Translations under genes and position numbers: made by a program | Shown: one piece after another, positions 21,346-32,055 of the stretch | Numbering within the stretch: position 1 is the first letter of the stretch | Layout: every line of letters begins with the position of its first letter | Source: Botryosphaeria dothidea | Lineage: Eukaryota > Ascomycota > Dothideomycetes > Botryosphaeriales > Botryosphaeriaceae | Direction: 5' to 3' | DNA: 64,000 bases | Assembly: GCA_011503125.2 (NCBI GenBank) | Contig: WWBZ02000001.1 | Coordinates: 1,116,001 to 1,180,000, forward strand | The notes under the pieces: generated by a model | The model's database searches: none | Told to the model about the DNA's origin: nothing | The model's input: the letters and a program-made list of their open reading frames with translations, nothing else

Positions 21346-22794
21346 TTATGCGACATTCAGCGACAACTCCCTCTCAACCATGTACTCCAACCAAGTGATC
21401 TCTCTGCTTTCGTCACGTATCTGCCAGTACTCACGAACGAACTTGGCCGCAAGCGTGTGACCACGTCGATGTGTGGCGGCGATTAGCTCTGAAAACCGGG
21501 CCTCGATCAGCGCACGTCCAGCCTGGTCTTCTTTTCCAATCTCGGGACCGGCGATCAACAGCAAAAGCACTTCGAAGTTAACCTGCGGAAGAGCTCTTGG
21601 GGTTTCCCTCAGAATTGCCATGGCGAAAAAGATAAGCTGGTGGAGCTGCGGCACCTGAGGGCCCGGTTGCGCATCTGGAGGCGTTTCCGCACCGTGAACG
21701 CGGCGAGCTTGGTGTAGCATGATCAACCCGCACACGCGGTAGCCGTTAGCGATTTGAACGTGGAGAGTCTTGTCGTCGGCATCTATGGGCTGCCATTGGA
21801 GTAGGCAGCGCTCAAGCTCGCGCTCTCGTTGGGGGTCGCGGACACGTAAGTCGACGACGGAGCGGTAATAACGGCCCGCCTGGCCCACAATGGGGCAGAG
21901 AGGGGCCGAAAGACCGCAGATAGGATGCATACTAGATCCAGAACGCCAGCGGTCTTGTTGAAGTATGTATAGCAGGTGCGGGCTTTGCGTCAGAGGATGA
22001 TGGGCGGGAACGAGATGAGAGCAAAGCATGTCGATGTGGGCTGCGGTTCCAATCATGAAGTCCTCCAACACCGAGGTCTGGCCTTCATAGCAGGCAGAAG
22101 CGAGAAGGAGGTCGAGAGTGGCAGCAGCACCACGCAAGTGCAGCAAGCCGGTGTCTTTACCGGAGTCGTCGCACCAGGCGTGAAGGACGGTCAGGAAGAG
22201 GGCGCCCAACAGGAGGCGGTGTAAGGCATCATGGGTGGAGCACTGCTTATCGGCCACCTCCTGGTCCACTTCTTCGCGGAGAGCAACAAGAGCGCATTGG
22301 TAGTCGTTGAGCAGGCGGGATATGCTACTGGGCTCGAAGCGATGGAGATGGGCTATACTAAGGCTCCGGGCGGCGTGCAGCAAAGCTTTTGAGCGGCGGA
22401 TGTACGGATCCAGGACAGGCGGCAGCGGGGTGGCAGTATTGACCTCCAGCACCATGTCCTTGATGACAACGGCGGCGAAGTAGTGCAGTAGGTCGTCATC
22501 GCAGAGGCCGGGTCGCAGAGGTCGTGCAGATGGAACAGCGGGCGTCAGCACGGTCGTCTGCCACTGCTCAACGCGTGCTGAGCCGCTGCAGTCGTCACCG
22601 CGGAGCTGGCAGCGGCGGCATATGGGCTGGGTTTCGTCGCATTTCAGACGGCGTTTCTTGCACTGCTGGCAGCCAGTGCGCGTTTTGATCTGGCGGGCGC
22701 GCAACGGTGGTTGTTCTCCTGGAGAAGCAGGAGCGGCTGGAAATCTGGCGAGGCGCACCCGCAGGTCGGTGGAGCGAGAGGTGAATAGGCCCAT
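21346..22794 (-). CDS. Zn2Cys6 fungal-type transcription factor
   Basis: Single-exon ORF of 482 residues from ATG 22794. The binuclear zinc cluster is complete near the N-terminus: Cys42-x2-Cys45-x6-Cys52-x6-Cys59-x2-Cys62-x6-Cys69, with the basic KKRRLK loop between the second and third cysteines. The remaining 400 residues are helical and resemble the middle-homology/Fungal_trans_2-type regulatory domain (for example LLHAARSLSIAHLHRFEPSS). Such proteins bind CGG half-sites and often control a neighbouring metabolic gene set. It shares a 549-bp divergent promoter region with the P450 at 23344, which makes that P450 a likely target. This is inference from position only. No frame break is visible. 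Confidence 0.9.
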   Translation of the reverse strand: MGLFTSRSTDLRVRLARFPAAPASPGEQPPLRARQIKTRTGCQQCKKRRLKCDETQPICRRCQLRGDDCSGSARVEQWQTTVLTPAVPSARPLRPGLCDDDLLHYFAAVVIKDMVLEVNTATPLPPVLDPYIRRSKALLHAARSLSIAHLHRFEPSSISRLLNDYQCALVALREEVDQEVADKQCSTHDALHRLLLGALFLTVLHAWCDDSGKDTGLLHLRGAAATLDLLLASACYEGQTSVLEDFMIGTAAHIDMLCSHLVPAHHPLTQSPHLLYILQQDRWRSGSSMHPICGLSAPLCPIVGQAGRYYRSVVDLRVRDPQRERELERCLLQWQPIDADDKTLHVQIANGYRVCGLIMLHQARRVHGAETPPDAQPGPQVPQLHQLIFFAMAILRETPRALPQVNFEVLLLLIAGPEIGKEDQAGRALIEARFSELIAATHRRGHTLAAKFVREYWQIRDESREITWLEYMVERELSLNVA

Positions 22795-23343
22795 TGAGGG
22801 AAGGAAGGCGACTGCAGGGCAAATTCAGGACAGAGTTAACTCGGAGCCGCAGATCAGATGCTCCTTCCCCGGGGCGGAGCGGCGCCTCCCGCGCCATCCC
22901 GGCAATCGCCTGCCGCCTGACTAGCATACTTTCCTATCTGGGCCAGAGTGCGAGCTCCCGGTTTGAGCACCCTCCGTAGCGCCAGGCCAGGCCTCTTTAT
23001 TACGACGCCCCAACATGAATTTCGCCATAAATCAGTGTCCGCACCGATTCGGCCCGTAAAGATGCCTGTGGCAGCGGCCAGGCGTCCATACAGACCGCGC
23101 CGCTAATAGTCCTTGCCCTGGTGGGGTTGTCAAGTCCTCGTCCAATCAGCCCCAGTCACAGTACTTCGGACTGCTTCGTATTCTAGTTTTTTTCCCAAGC
23201 CGGCATGAGGTCTGCTGAAACATCAACTCCCCTCTCGGAACCGCCCACTCTCCGGATCCCGTGAAGAATGCTGCTCTCCGCATATAAATATCCCAGCCAA
23301 CAACGAGGACTATAGAGTCACTCACAACGACACAATCGCAACC
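22795..23343. promoter_or_regulatory. Divergent promoter between Zn2Cys6 gene and P450 gene
   Basis: A 549-bp spacer serving both divergent genes. It holds a strong TATA box for the P450 at 23283-23289 (TATAAAT, about 60 bp before the ATG). It also holds several CGG/CCG half-sites, including a CGG-N2-CCG (CGGAACCG) at about 23238-23245 that a zinc-cluster protein could use. Which half-sites matter is unknown. Confidence 0.45.
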
Positions 23344-25052
23344 ATGCAGCTCGACGCCGTAGACTCTTCCCGTCTCCCGCTTCTTTTTGGAGCGTTGGCT
23401 CTTTCTGTAAGCAAAAAAAATCAAGTCCCGACCTATCGGCCACTAGTATTAACCAGCTTTAAAGCTTGTCCTTAGCTTGGTAGCCACAGCCGTATACAGA
23501 ATCTACTTTCACCCACTGAGCAAATGTAAGCCTCAGGATTTCTCTCGAGCCTTCAGAGGCTGACTCCATGTCCAGACCCCGGTCCAAAATATGCCGCATT
23601 GACCGAGTTGGTCTACTGGTATATCTCTTGCAAGGGGGATAGTCCATTCTGGACTCGCCGCATGCACGAAAGTACGGCGAAACAGTACGGCTTGGTCCCG
23701 ACAGACTCAGCTTCACTAATCCGCAGGCCTGGAAGGACATCTACGGGCACAAAGTTGGCTCCTCCACCAAGAAGGCTATCAGCAAAGATCCACGAAAGTA
23801 TGTTGCTGAGTACAACGGCACCCACAACATGGTCACCATGATCAACGACACCGACCATGCCCGCGCTCGCAAAGTCTTCACCAATGCCTTCTCAGACAGG
23901 GCTTTGAAGCAGCAAGAGTCGATGATCAAGTCCTACGCGGACCACTTCATCCGAAATCTCTACAACGTTTCTGGCGAGACCGACATTGTCACGCAGCTGA
24001 ACTGCACCACCTTCGACATCATGGGAGACCTCGCCTTCGGCGAATCTCTTGGTCTGCTTTCCAAATCCGAGGTATCACCGTGGGTGAGGGCCATCTTTGA
24101 GAATCTCAAAGTTATGGAATTGCTTGGCATCGGGCGTGAGTACCCCTTCCTTGGGGCTCTCACGCAGTTGTTCATGCCCAAGTCCCTTCACGACCAGCGG
24201 AAGTTCCACTTTGAGCATTCCGCACAGAGAGTTGACAAACGTTTGGAGAACACCTCCTCCGAGAAGCCCGACATCTGGAATCTCGTGCTTCAGAAAGGCC
24301 AGGATGTAATCAACAAAGACTCTATGTACGCTCATGCTTCAGCTTTCATGGTGGCTGGTACCGAAACCACGGCCACCTCTCTTAGCGGTTTGACCTACCT
24401 CCTTCTCAAGAACCCCGACAAGCTCCGCAAGGTCACCGACGAGATCCGCGCTCTGGAATCCGAAGATCATTTGACTCTGGAGACGTTGCAGGGCTTGAAA
24501 TATATGTCAGCCTGCTTTGAAGAAGGCCTCCGTATGTATCCGCCCGTACCAATCGGCCTTCACAGAGTGGTGCTTGAGGGTGGCACGGCAATCTGCGGCG
24601 ATTGGATTCCAGCAGAGGTAAACAACCCTCCACAATTACACATGCAACCAGTATGCTGATACTTGGCAGACTCGTGTCTCTGTGCCTCAACTGGCTACTT
24701 ACTATTCACCGCTCAACTTCAAGGACCCCAAGTCTTTTGTCCCTGAGCGCTGGCTTCCTGGTACCGGTTTCGAGAGCGACAGAAAGGAAGCACTGCAACC
24801 ATTCTCTACCGGGCCGCGCAACTGCCTCGGCAAGAAGTGAGTCATCGACTCTCCGTATGATTGATTATGCGTGTATTTGCTGACGGAAATAGCCTGGCTT
24901 ACCACGAGATGCGCATTATCTTTGCGAAGATGCTCTGGCACTTCGACTTGGAGCTTAGCCCAAGAAGCCAAAATTGGACAGATCAGAAGAACTGGCTCTT
25001 GTGGGACAAACACCCGCTTTACATTTCTTTGAAGCCTGTTCGTAAAAACTGA
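23344..25052 (+). pseudogene. Cytochrome P450, CYP65-like, with 1-nt frameshift
   Basis: Five exons are readable: 23344-23406, 23465-23525, 23576-24618, 24671-24836, 24893-25052. The protein has an N-terminal membrane anchor, the proline hinge (YPGPKYAAL), the I-helix VAGTETTATS, the ExxR motif (EEGLR) and the haem loop FSTGPRNCLG. It therefore looks like a full microsomal monooxygenase of the trichothecene C-15 hydroxylase/CYP65 type. In exon 3 the frame changes at 23668-23672. Upstream reads ...WTRRMHE, and the family sequence KYGETVRLGPDRLSF resumes one base out of phase, sharing base 23670. One A appears missing from an A-run. Neither splice choice nor the other frames repair it, since frame 0 upstream has a stop. 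The rest is intact, so it is either a very recent pseudogene or an assembly error. The substrate is unknown. Confidence 0.85.
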
Positions 25053-25457
25053 AGACCGTTCTGCACAATAACGCTCTTACTTTTGGAGTGGGCGTAGCTT
25101 GTATGTGGGGCCACATGTGGGGTGAATGTTGTGGGGTCGCGGGGTAGAGCACAAGTACACAATTGAAGTCTTGAACTGAATTAGCGTAAGAAGTTGTTAG
25201 CATTTCTTCAGATGTGACCGAAATCAAGTTTCTGGAAGCTTTAATGCTGAGAAATGATTGATTCCCTATGCGTATTTATCTGAGTGCTATGGAGAGTCGA
25301 AACATTCGCTCCGACGCAAATGTTGTTTCCAGTGACAATGATATCTGGATGAAGCCTTCAACTCCCATGGAGTTACTTTGTCAAATGCTGTGGCCACTGA
25401 TCCTCCTTCGCAGAGAATCCTGTACACATACCTACAGCCCGCATTTCCTCATTAAAT
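25053..25457. other. Convergent spacer between two P450 genes with repeat copy C
   Basis: 3' spacer shared by the two P450 genes. It contains the degenerate palindromic repeat at 25287-25372 and no gene. Confidence 0.5.
25287..25372. repeat. Palindromic MITE-like repeat, copy C (degenerate)
   Basis: The left arm (TATGGAGAGTCGAAACATTC, then GCTCCGACGCAAATGTTGT) and the reversed right arm (CCATGGGAGTTGAAGGCTTC, then ATCCAGATATCATTGT) align over about 38 bp at roughly two-thirds identity by eye. It is more diverged than copies B and E. Confidence 0.5.
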
Positions 25458-27302
25458 TTACCTCTTCCTCTCACTGATATGGACCATAAAGTTCTCCTGC
25501 TTGACAAACCACACATTCCTCGATTCCAACTCAGACCTCGGGTCCGCAAGATGAAAGTCGAAGTTCTCCACCAATTGCGGAATGAGTTTGGAAATCTCCA
25601 TCAGACTTATGTTCTTGCCCACGCAAGTCCTCGACCCATGGCCGAACTGAAAAAAAAAAGAGGTCAGCAAAAGAGCACTTTCATCAGGAGAATACGCACA
25701 AGGGACAGTGATATCTCAACATACCGGCAGCCAGTATCTGTCCATCCTCTGCACTGTCTCTTTATCGGCCAACCATCTCTCCGGCCTGAACTGATCGGCG
25801 TCATCACCAAATACTTCCCTGTTAGCATGAGCCGTCCAGGAGTTGATGCCAACCTTCGTCTATTTCCATCTCATGTCAGTGCTGCTCTGAGACCACGGTT
25901 CTCAATGTTGCAGTGTCAGTACTCACCCCTTCCGGAAAGAAAGTTCCAGCAATCTGAGCGCCACCCTTAGGCACAACTCGCTCCATCGGCAGGCCGGTCG
26001 AAGGATGAATCCTCAAGCCCTCCCGTATGACAGCCTGCAAATACGGCATCCCCTGAGACTCCGCAAAAGTGACCGGGTTCGAGATCTCGCCCTTGGCGCG
26101 CTTCTCGTCGACCTCAGCACGGAGCTATTCGCCACTCGTCAGCTCAAAACGAAACGGAAAAAAAGGTGAAAAGGGACGGGACGCACCTTAGCATAGGCGT
26201 CCGGGTTGTTCACCAGGCCCCACATGGTCCCACTCAGGGCGATGCTCGTCGTATCGCTCCCCGCACCAAGATTTGTCCCACACGTAATCAACACATCCCC
26301 CATCGTGAAGCTCCGCGGCTCCTCCTCGTGCAGCCGCAGCACCTTCGCCAAGAAGTCATCGCCGTCCACTCTCTTCTCAATGTCCTTGTTTGCGTCCATA
26401 CGCGCCATGATCTGTTCGTACGTGAACCCGATCACGCTGGAGATCCCTTTGGTAAAATGCTTCACCAGCCTATACAGTATCTCGTGCACCTCCGAGTAGA
26501 TGCCGACGTGGGTGGCATAGACGAGGTAGCTGTGCAGCGAGGGCAGGATGTTGATGATGTCCTTGCCCTCGTCGAGGAAGCCGAAGCGCTTGGCGACCGT
26601 GATGGCGCCGATGACATCCATAGCGTAGCACTGGAGCCAGTGCTGGAGGTTGAGGGTCCGGCCGTTGCTGTTTGAGAACATTCGTCAGTGTACGAGGCTT
26701 GTGGCAGGACCTGATGTTCTCAACCCACCTCGCGAACTCCCGGAACCGCGTCTCGATCAAGCCGATGCAGCCATTCACCGTCTCCTCCATCTTCAGTAGC
26801 ATCGTCATCGAGTAGAGGCTGGCCACTTTCCGCCTGTTGGCAGCATGCCTCTTTTCGTCGCGATCGGTGAAGAGGTCCATGAATTCAATCGTCGGGTCAC
26901 GGCTGGCCTCATACCACGGACCTTTGGTGAACTTCGTTCCGTGTCCGTAGATAGTACGGACTGCGGAAGGGTCGTCGATGGAGTAGTAGTTGGGAGCGAT
27001 GCGAACTTTGGAACCTGTGGTGATTTGTTATCAGAGATGTCGAAGCGCTATTCCGAACGTCGGGTTTACGTACCATATTGGCGATGCAGCGCAACGTTTT
27101 CTTTGTGGAAGCTTCCATGCCATACACGGCGGAGATACCACAGTCGTGAGAAACGGGCCAAGAAAGGGCCAGGGAGGGAGCGAAGAGGCGTGAGGGTCGC
27201 GCGTAGCAGAGCACGGAGGACAATGAGCAAGGAGAGAACCCCGATAGCGCCCAGCACCAAATGATGCGGCGGAGCCGCAGTCACAATCTCTGATAGGGCC
27301 AT
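25458..27302 (-). CDS. Cytochrome P450, pisatin demethylase/benzoate hydroxylase-like
   Basis: Six exons (27302-27074, 27014-26729, 26667-26187, 26124-25927, 25859-25725, 25646-25458) total 506 codons with no frame break. The N-terminus has a membrane anchor (LVLGAIGVLSLLIVLRALL) and the hinge LRSLPGPFLARFSRLW. Then come the substrate-side IAPNYYSIDDPSAVR block, the I-helix NLGAGSDTTSIAL, ExxR in REGLRIHP, PERW, and the haem loop FGHGSRTCVG with Cys451. The sequence style is that of the pisatin demethylase (CYP57/CYP53-related) group, which hydroxylates or demethylates aromatic or phenolic compounds at the ER. It is convergent with the frameshifted P450 and two genes from the Zn2Cys6 regulator. 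The long T-run acceptor of its last intron is at 25647-25660. Confidence 0.9.
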
Positions 27303-28266
27303 TTTGAGAGGGACTCGATGGAAAGGAAAGAATCTTGCGAGCTCTTCGTGCGAATGCCCATGTTTTTATACAGGTATTGGAACAGGTACTCCTGAATCAG
27401 CCCCACATGCTGGTCTTAGATGCTTCCACATCACTGTGTCCTAAGACTGGCGGACCTGTCAATGAGGCGGCCGCTATCTGCAAGAGATCCATGCGAGACA
27501 CGCTTTAGCCGCACATTGTTGTGGGGTAGGTAGTAGTGCAGGATATCCCCCGCGGAAGGCCCGCGGAACGTGGAATTCCCGAGGATGTGTTTCTCCTAGA
27601 CGAACTTGCGGCTCCCCTAGAAGAACTTGCGGCTCTCTTTTAGCTTTCCTCAACCAGTGGTAACAAGGCCAAGTTATGCTTAGCTGACAATGCCGGAGGC
27701 TCCAAATCTTGTTAGGGGATAACGTAGGGCGTTTGTAGGGATAACCTTCCGAAGGAACTCGGCATTTGCGGGATATAATTTCGAAACAAGTTCCACTTGG
27801 ATAGATGGTCTCACCAATTTACTGTAAGTGGAAATAGAAGATAGAGCCAAGACCCCGCCGTAGCAATACGGGTACGGAACGGGTAGCTCGATCATCCGAG
27901 GATACGTTAGTTGAATGGAATGGCCTATCGTGCTTGGGTAGGACGCTATACTCAAGAGGCGGCCGAACTCAAATCGCACAGTTGGTCTGCCGGTACAATG
28001 TACTTATTGCTCAGCTGACTCGAAGGTCGGCCTAATACTATCACAGAAATTGATTCGTATTCGCTTGCGGAGAAACCACACGGATACTGCAAAGAGGGGC
28101 GATATTTGTGTCGTCAACGCTAAAGATCTTATCGTTGTGATTCATCGTTTCGATCTATGTGCCCACGATAGCCGTACATAATGTTGTACAAACCCGATTT
28201 TGTTTTGTCCATTCCGTGACCAATCCGTATTCTAAATGTCTAGACCACTTCCAACTCTTTCTTCGC
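27303..28266. other. Intergenic region with P450 promoter
   Basis: No gene is supported. A minus-strand TATA box (TGTATAAAAACA, about 27362-27372) lies 60-70 bp upstream of the second P450. Farther right there are short direct repeats of GGGATAAC (about 27716 and 27738) and small inverted repeats such as GTCTTAG...CTAAGAC at about 27413-27447. Confidence 0.45.
27362..27372 (-). promoter_or_regulatory. TATA box of the second P450
   Basis: On the minus strand TATAAAAA is placed 60-70 bp before the ATG at 27302, like the TATA of the first P450. This fits inducible expression of both. Confidence 0.45.
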
Positions 28267-29647
28267 TTAACCAGTAATCTTGTAAATACTCTCGGCGAGC
28301 CTCTTGACGTTGCCAGAGGTGATACCGGCAACGGAGATACGGCCATCCTTGGTGGCATAGACAGAGTGCTCCTTAGCCAGTGCATCCATCTGCTCAGGCT
28401 TGAGGCCGGTGTAGGCGAACATGCCGATCTGGTTGGTGATGTGGCTCCAGTCGTGCTTGGAGCCAAGCTGCTCAAGGTTCTGCTTAAGCAGGGCGCGCAT
28501 CTTGATGATGCGGTCAGCCATGCCCTTGACCTCACCCAGCCACTGCTTGTTCAGGGCCGGGTCGTTCAGCAGGGTCGAGGCAATGCGAGCTCCGTGGATC
28601 GGCGGGTTGGAGTACATGGGGCGGACAAGGATCTTGATCTGAGAGTCGACGCGCTTCTTCTCCTCGGCCGACTCGGTGACGACGGAGAAAGCACCGACAC
28701 GCTCGCCATACAGACCCTGCAGGTGTGTTAGTTGGCAGTCTCGACTGGGATGATTACTCTGTCCACTCACCATGTTCTTGGCGAAGCTCTGGGCCAGGAC
28801 GGGCAGGTGACCCTGCTCGACGAAGTAACGCAGAGCGTAGGCATCCTTGGTAGTGTCACCGCTGGCAAAGCCCTGGTAGGCCATGTCGAAGAAGGGGAAG
28901 TGGTCACCGGCCTTGACGGCATCGCTGATGGCGCGCCACTGCTCCTCGGTGGGGTCGACACCGGTAGGGTTGTGGGCACAAGCGTGCAGCAGAACAATGC
29001 TGTTCTTGGGCAGGTTCTTGATATCCTCAATCATTCCCTCGAAGTCGAGGCCAATGGTGTCCTTGTTGTAGTAGCGGTAGGTCTTGACCTCCAAGCCGGA
29101 GTCGCTGAAGACGGCCTTGTGGTTGGCCCACGAGGGGGTGGGGATGTAGATGGTCTTCGCATTCGGGTAGTGGCGCTGGAGGAAAGCGCCGCCAATGCGG
29201 AGGGCACCGGTGCCGGAGATGGACTGGGTGATGGCGATGCGGCCGTCCTTGATGGCCTGCGAATCGGCGCCGTAGGCGAGCTTCGCGGCGGCGGTGGTGA
29301 AGTCGGGGACACCAGTGATGCCGGCGTATTCCTTGTCGAGATTGGACTCGACAACCTTCTTCTCGGCAGACTTCACCGAGGGGAGGACGTAGGGCTTGCC
29401 CTGGTCATCACGGTAGGCGCCAACACCTCGAATGCAGTCAGCGTCAATTGCACAAGATCCATCGATGGCGCATACCCAGGTTGATCTTCTGCGGGTGGCT
29501 GTCGGCCTTGAAGGCCTCAGTGATACCCAGAATGGCATCGGGAGGACCCTGGGGAACCTTGGCCCATGCGGAAGCTGCGCGGACGGCGGGCGCAGCGACG
29601 AGACGGCGGGCAGCGACCTGCCTGATGGCGGCGGTGGATGAGATCAT
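28267..29647 (-). CDS. Aspartate aminotransferase, mitochondrial
   Basis: Three exons (29647-29476, 29426-28771, 28716-28267) give 425 residues. The enzyme interconverts aspartate plus 2-oxoglutarate with oxaloacetate plus glutamate using PLP, and it feeds the malate-aspartate shuttle. The N-terminus is an Arg/Ala-rich presequence ([20 protein letters not shown]), pointing to the mitochondrial isoform. Family motifs are [20 protein letters not shown], the GTGALR phosphate-binding segment, [14 protein letters not shown], and the PLP lysine in [15 protein letters not shown] (Lys274). The substrate Arg region is near the C-terminus (GRISVAGIT). The first intron is only 49 nt. It is divergent from the mitochondrial GTPase gene with 374 bp between starts. 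No defects are seen. Confidence 0.95.
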
Positions 29648-30021
29648 GGTGACGAATTGACGATGTGGTTGAAGACGCGCAGCTTCTGAAGGGATGGTTG
29701 ACGGATGACTGTCCGGCGATCGGAGCAACGTGGAGCTGGTGGTGTGAGTCCGAGTTATTTACCCCAGGAAGAGCACCGCGCTCGGACGTCTCGTCGCGCC
29801 GCCATTTTTTCGAGCTTTAGCCCTCCCCGGCCCCCAGGCTCCCACATTCTGCCCTCGCCCAATCACACCCCGCATCCTGCTGCGTCAGCCTGAAACGCTG
29901 CAGATTCTGCTGACCGGGCCTCGTTATTTACGCTCTTGGCAACTGTCGGCATTTGGCACAAGCCGTTCCCGTCCCGAACTTTTTTGGCCCGCGAGCTTCT
30001 GTTCGCAGCTCACAGCACAAC
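29648..30021. promoter_or_regulatory. Bidirectional promoter of two mitochondrial-protein genes
   Basis: 374 bp separate the start codons of the aminotransferase (-) and the GEP3-like GTPase (+), so both promoters and leaders must lie here. A GC-rich stretch occupies the middle. No TATA box is obvious. Confidence 0.5.
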
Positions 30022-32055
30022 ATGCACCGCGCCTTGCGACCGCTGCGCTCTCTGGGCCTCTCGCGCGCTGAAATACGCCGCATCGAGGCTACAGTCCCTC
30101 TTTTCCTGTGTCCCGCCCTGCTGGACCCACTCCCGCCCCCCGCCCGACGCCTCCAGAAGTCCATTGGGAGCCTCCGCACCCTGTCGACTTCGGATCGAAG
30201 GCGAAACACGGTCGAAGCCACCCGTTCGTCCGCCGCAGAACCAACGACCGGCCTCCTGCCGCTGTCGTGTCCTGGCTGCGGCGCTCCGAGTCAGACGGTT
30301 GATCACGATGCTGCCGGCTACTATACCGAGTCCAGGAAGGCGGTAAAAGCCTCCTTGACTCCACAGCCTTCGACGAAAGCGAAGGAAAAGGAAAAGGAAG
30401 ATGGCCTCTTCAACGAGGCCGTGAAGGGTTTGGACAAGTCTTTGAGGGAGCAATTGGGTCTACAGGAGGGAGACACGGCCACGGAAGAGGAGCCGGAACA
30501 ACAACCACTACCCTCTGGACCGCCCCCTCCAATATGCGATCGCTGCCACAATCTCCTCAACCACCATGACGGTGTTCCCATACACCATCCATCTATCGAC
30601 TCGATTGAGCAAACTATTGGCGAATCACCCTACAAACACAACCACATCTACCATGTGCTCGACGCCGCCGATTTCCCCATGTCACTGGTCCCCAACCTCA
30701 CCAACGCATTGAAGCTCAGTCCTCTCCGCACGCAGAACCGCCGTTCAAAACATAAGGAATATCATCACGGGAGGGTCGCTGAGATCAGCTTCATCATCAC
30801 CCGCTCGGATTTGCTAGCCCCGAAAAAAGAGCAAGTCGACAGCTTAATGCCCTACTTAATCGAAGTACTGCGCGACGCTTTGGGTAGGAGCGGAAGGAAC
30901 GTGCGCCTTGGAAACGTGCGCTGCGTGAGTTCCAAGAGGGGTTGGTGGACCAAAGAAGTGAAAGAGACGATATGGGAACGAGGTGGCGCTGGTTGGATGG
31001 TGGGGAAGGTCAACGTAGGGAAGAGCAATCTTTTCGAAGTTGTCTTTCCCAAAGGCCGCACCGATTCCGTCAACATCGACAAGATACGGAGCGCTGCAGC
31101 AAAGAAAGCTCTTGACGTCCAGTCTTCTCAACACGATCCATTCCAAGAGCAACCACAGCGCGACGAAGACGACGATGAAGTGCCCTTGGTTGACGAGAAC
31201 TCCCTCCTCCCGCCACCACAGAAAGAGATGACGTATCCCGTCATGCCAATCATCTCATCCCTTCCCGGCACGACTGCTTCTCCAATTCGCGTCCCATTCG
31301 GGAATGGCAGAGGCGAGCTTATCGATCTGCCCGGCATTGCGCGAACCTCTCTGGATCGATACGTGCGCCCTGAACATAGGCTCGATCTCGTCATGAAAAG
31401 CCGGATTGTGCCCGAGCGCATCAGCGTCAAACCCGGTCAATCCTTGTTGCTGGGCGGCGGCCTTATCCGCATCACGCCTACAACGCGTGGTTTAGTGTAT
31501 CTCATGCATCCGTTCGTTCCGCTTACGTCGCACGTTACGTCGACTCCAAAGGCACTTGCATTGGAAGCGGGGGAACGCACGACGGGCATAGCATCCATTG
31601 TTGAAGAAGGCGTAGGCACAATGATGAAGCCTGCAGGTTTTTTCCCGTTGCGCTGGGACGTCACGAGACAGCAGGCTGGCCCGCTGACGCGGAAAGACGC
31701 TGTTGCGCTCAAGCCTGAGCAACTTCCATTTACTGTCTGGTCAACGGACATCCTGATTGACGGGGTCGGCTGGGTCGAGCTCGTTGCGCAAACGAGGAAG
31801 ACCCAGAAGATTTATCGCAATGATGGCGAAGTCGACGGAGGAGACATGTTGGATGAGCTTGCTCCTACTGCAACAGAGGTCCCATATCCTGAGGTTGAAG
31901 TTGTGGCCCCAGAGGGCAAGTTCATCGGTTGCAGACGCCCGATGAATGCATGGCTGCTGAACAAGCCGAGGCAGACAGATTCAGATAAGAGAAGCAGGCC
32001 CAGACGAAGTATGGTCTCAGTGAAGAACCAGCGTCAGAAGGGGACTACTTCGTGA
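30022..32055 (+). CDS. GEP3: Mitochondrial circularly permuted GTPase, GEP3/YqeH-like
   Basis: Single-exon ORF of 677 residues from ATG 30022 (MHRALRPLRSLGLSR, presequence-like, few acids). A split zinc site, Cys83-x2-Cys86 and Cys172-x2-Cys175, is followed by the GTPase motifs in permuted order. These are G4-like TRSD (260-263), G5 SSK (303-305), the P-loop GKVNVGKS (328-335), a G2-type PGTT (415-418) and G3 DLPG (435-438). This order with an N-terminal zinc knuckle is diagnostic of the YqeH family. The fungal mitochondrial member, Gep3 (genetic interactor of prohibitins), is linked to assembly of the small mitoribosomal subunit. The G4 motif reads TRSD rather than NKxD, as often in this group. 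An acidic insertion (QRDEDDDEVPLVDEN) sits between G1 and G2. No frame defects are seen. Confidence 0.85.
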   Translation: MHRALRPLRSLGLSRAEIRRIEATVPLFLCPALLDPLPPPARRLQKSIGSLRTLSTSDRRRNTVEATRSSAAEPTTGLLPLSCPGCGAPSQTVDHDAAGYYTESRKAVKASLTPQPSTKAKEKEKEDGLFNEAVKGLDKSLREQLGLQEGDTATEEEPEQQPLPSGPPPPICDRCHNLLNHHDGVPIHHPSIDSIEQTIGESPYKHNHIYHVLDAADFPMSLVPNLTNALKLSPLRTQNRRSKHKEYHHGRVAEISFIITRSDLLAPKKEQVDSLMPYLIEVLRDALGRSGRNVRLGNVRCVSSKRGWWTKEVKETIWERGGAGWMVGKVNVGKSNLFEVVFPKGRTDSVNIDKIRSAAAKKALDVQSSQHDPFQEQPQRDEDDDEVPLVDENSLLPPPQKEMTYPVMPIISSLPGTTASPIRVPFGNGRGELIDLPGIARTSLDRYVRPEHRLDLVMKSRIVPERISVKPGQSLLLGGGLIRITPTTRGLVYLMHPFVPLTSHVTSTPKALALEAGERTTGIASIVEEGVGTMMKPAGFFPLRWDVTRQQAGPLTRKDAVALKPEQLPFTVWSTDILIDGVGWVELVAQTRKTQKIYRNDGEVDGGDMLDELAPTATEVPYPEVEVVAPEGKFIGCRRPMNAWLLNKPRQTDSDKRSRPRRSMVSVKNQRQKGTTS

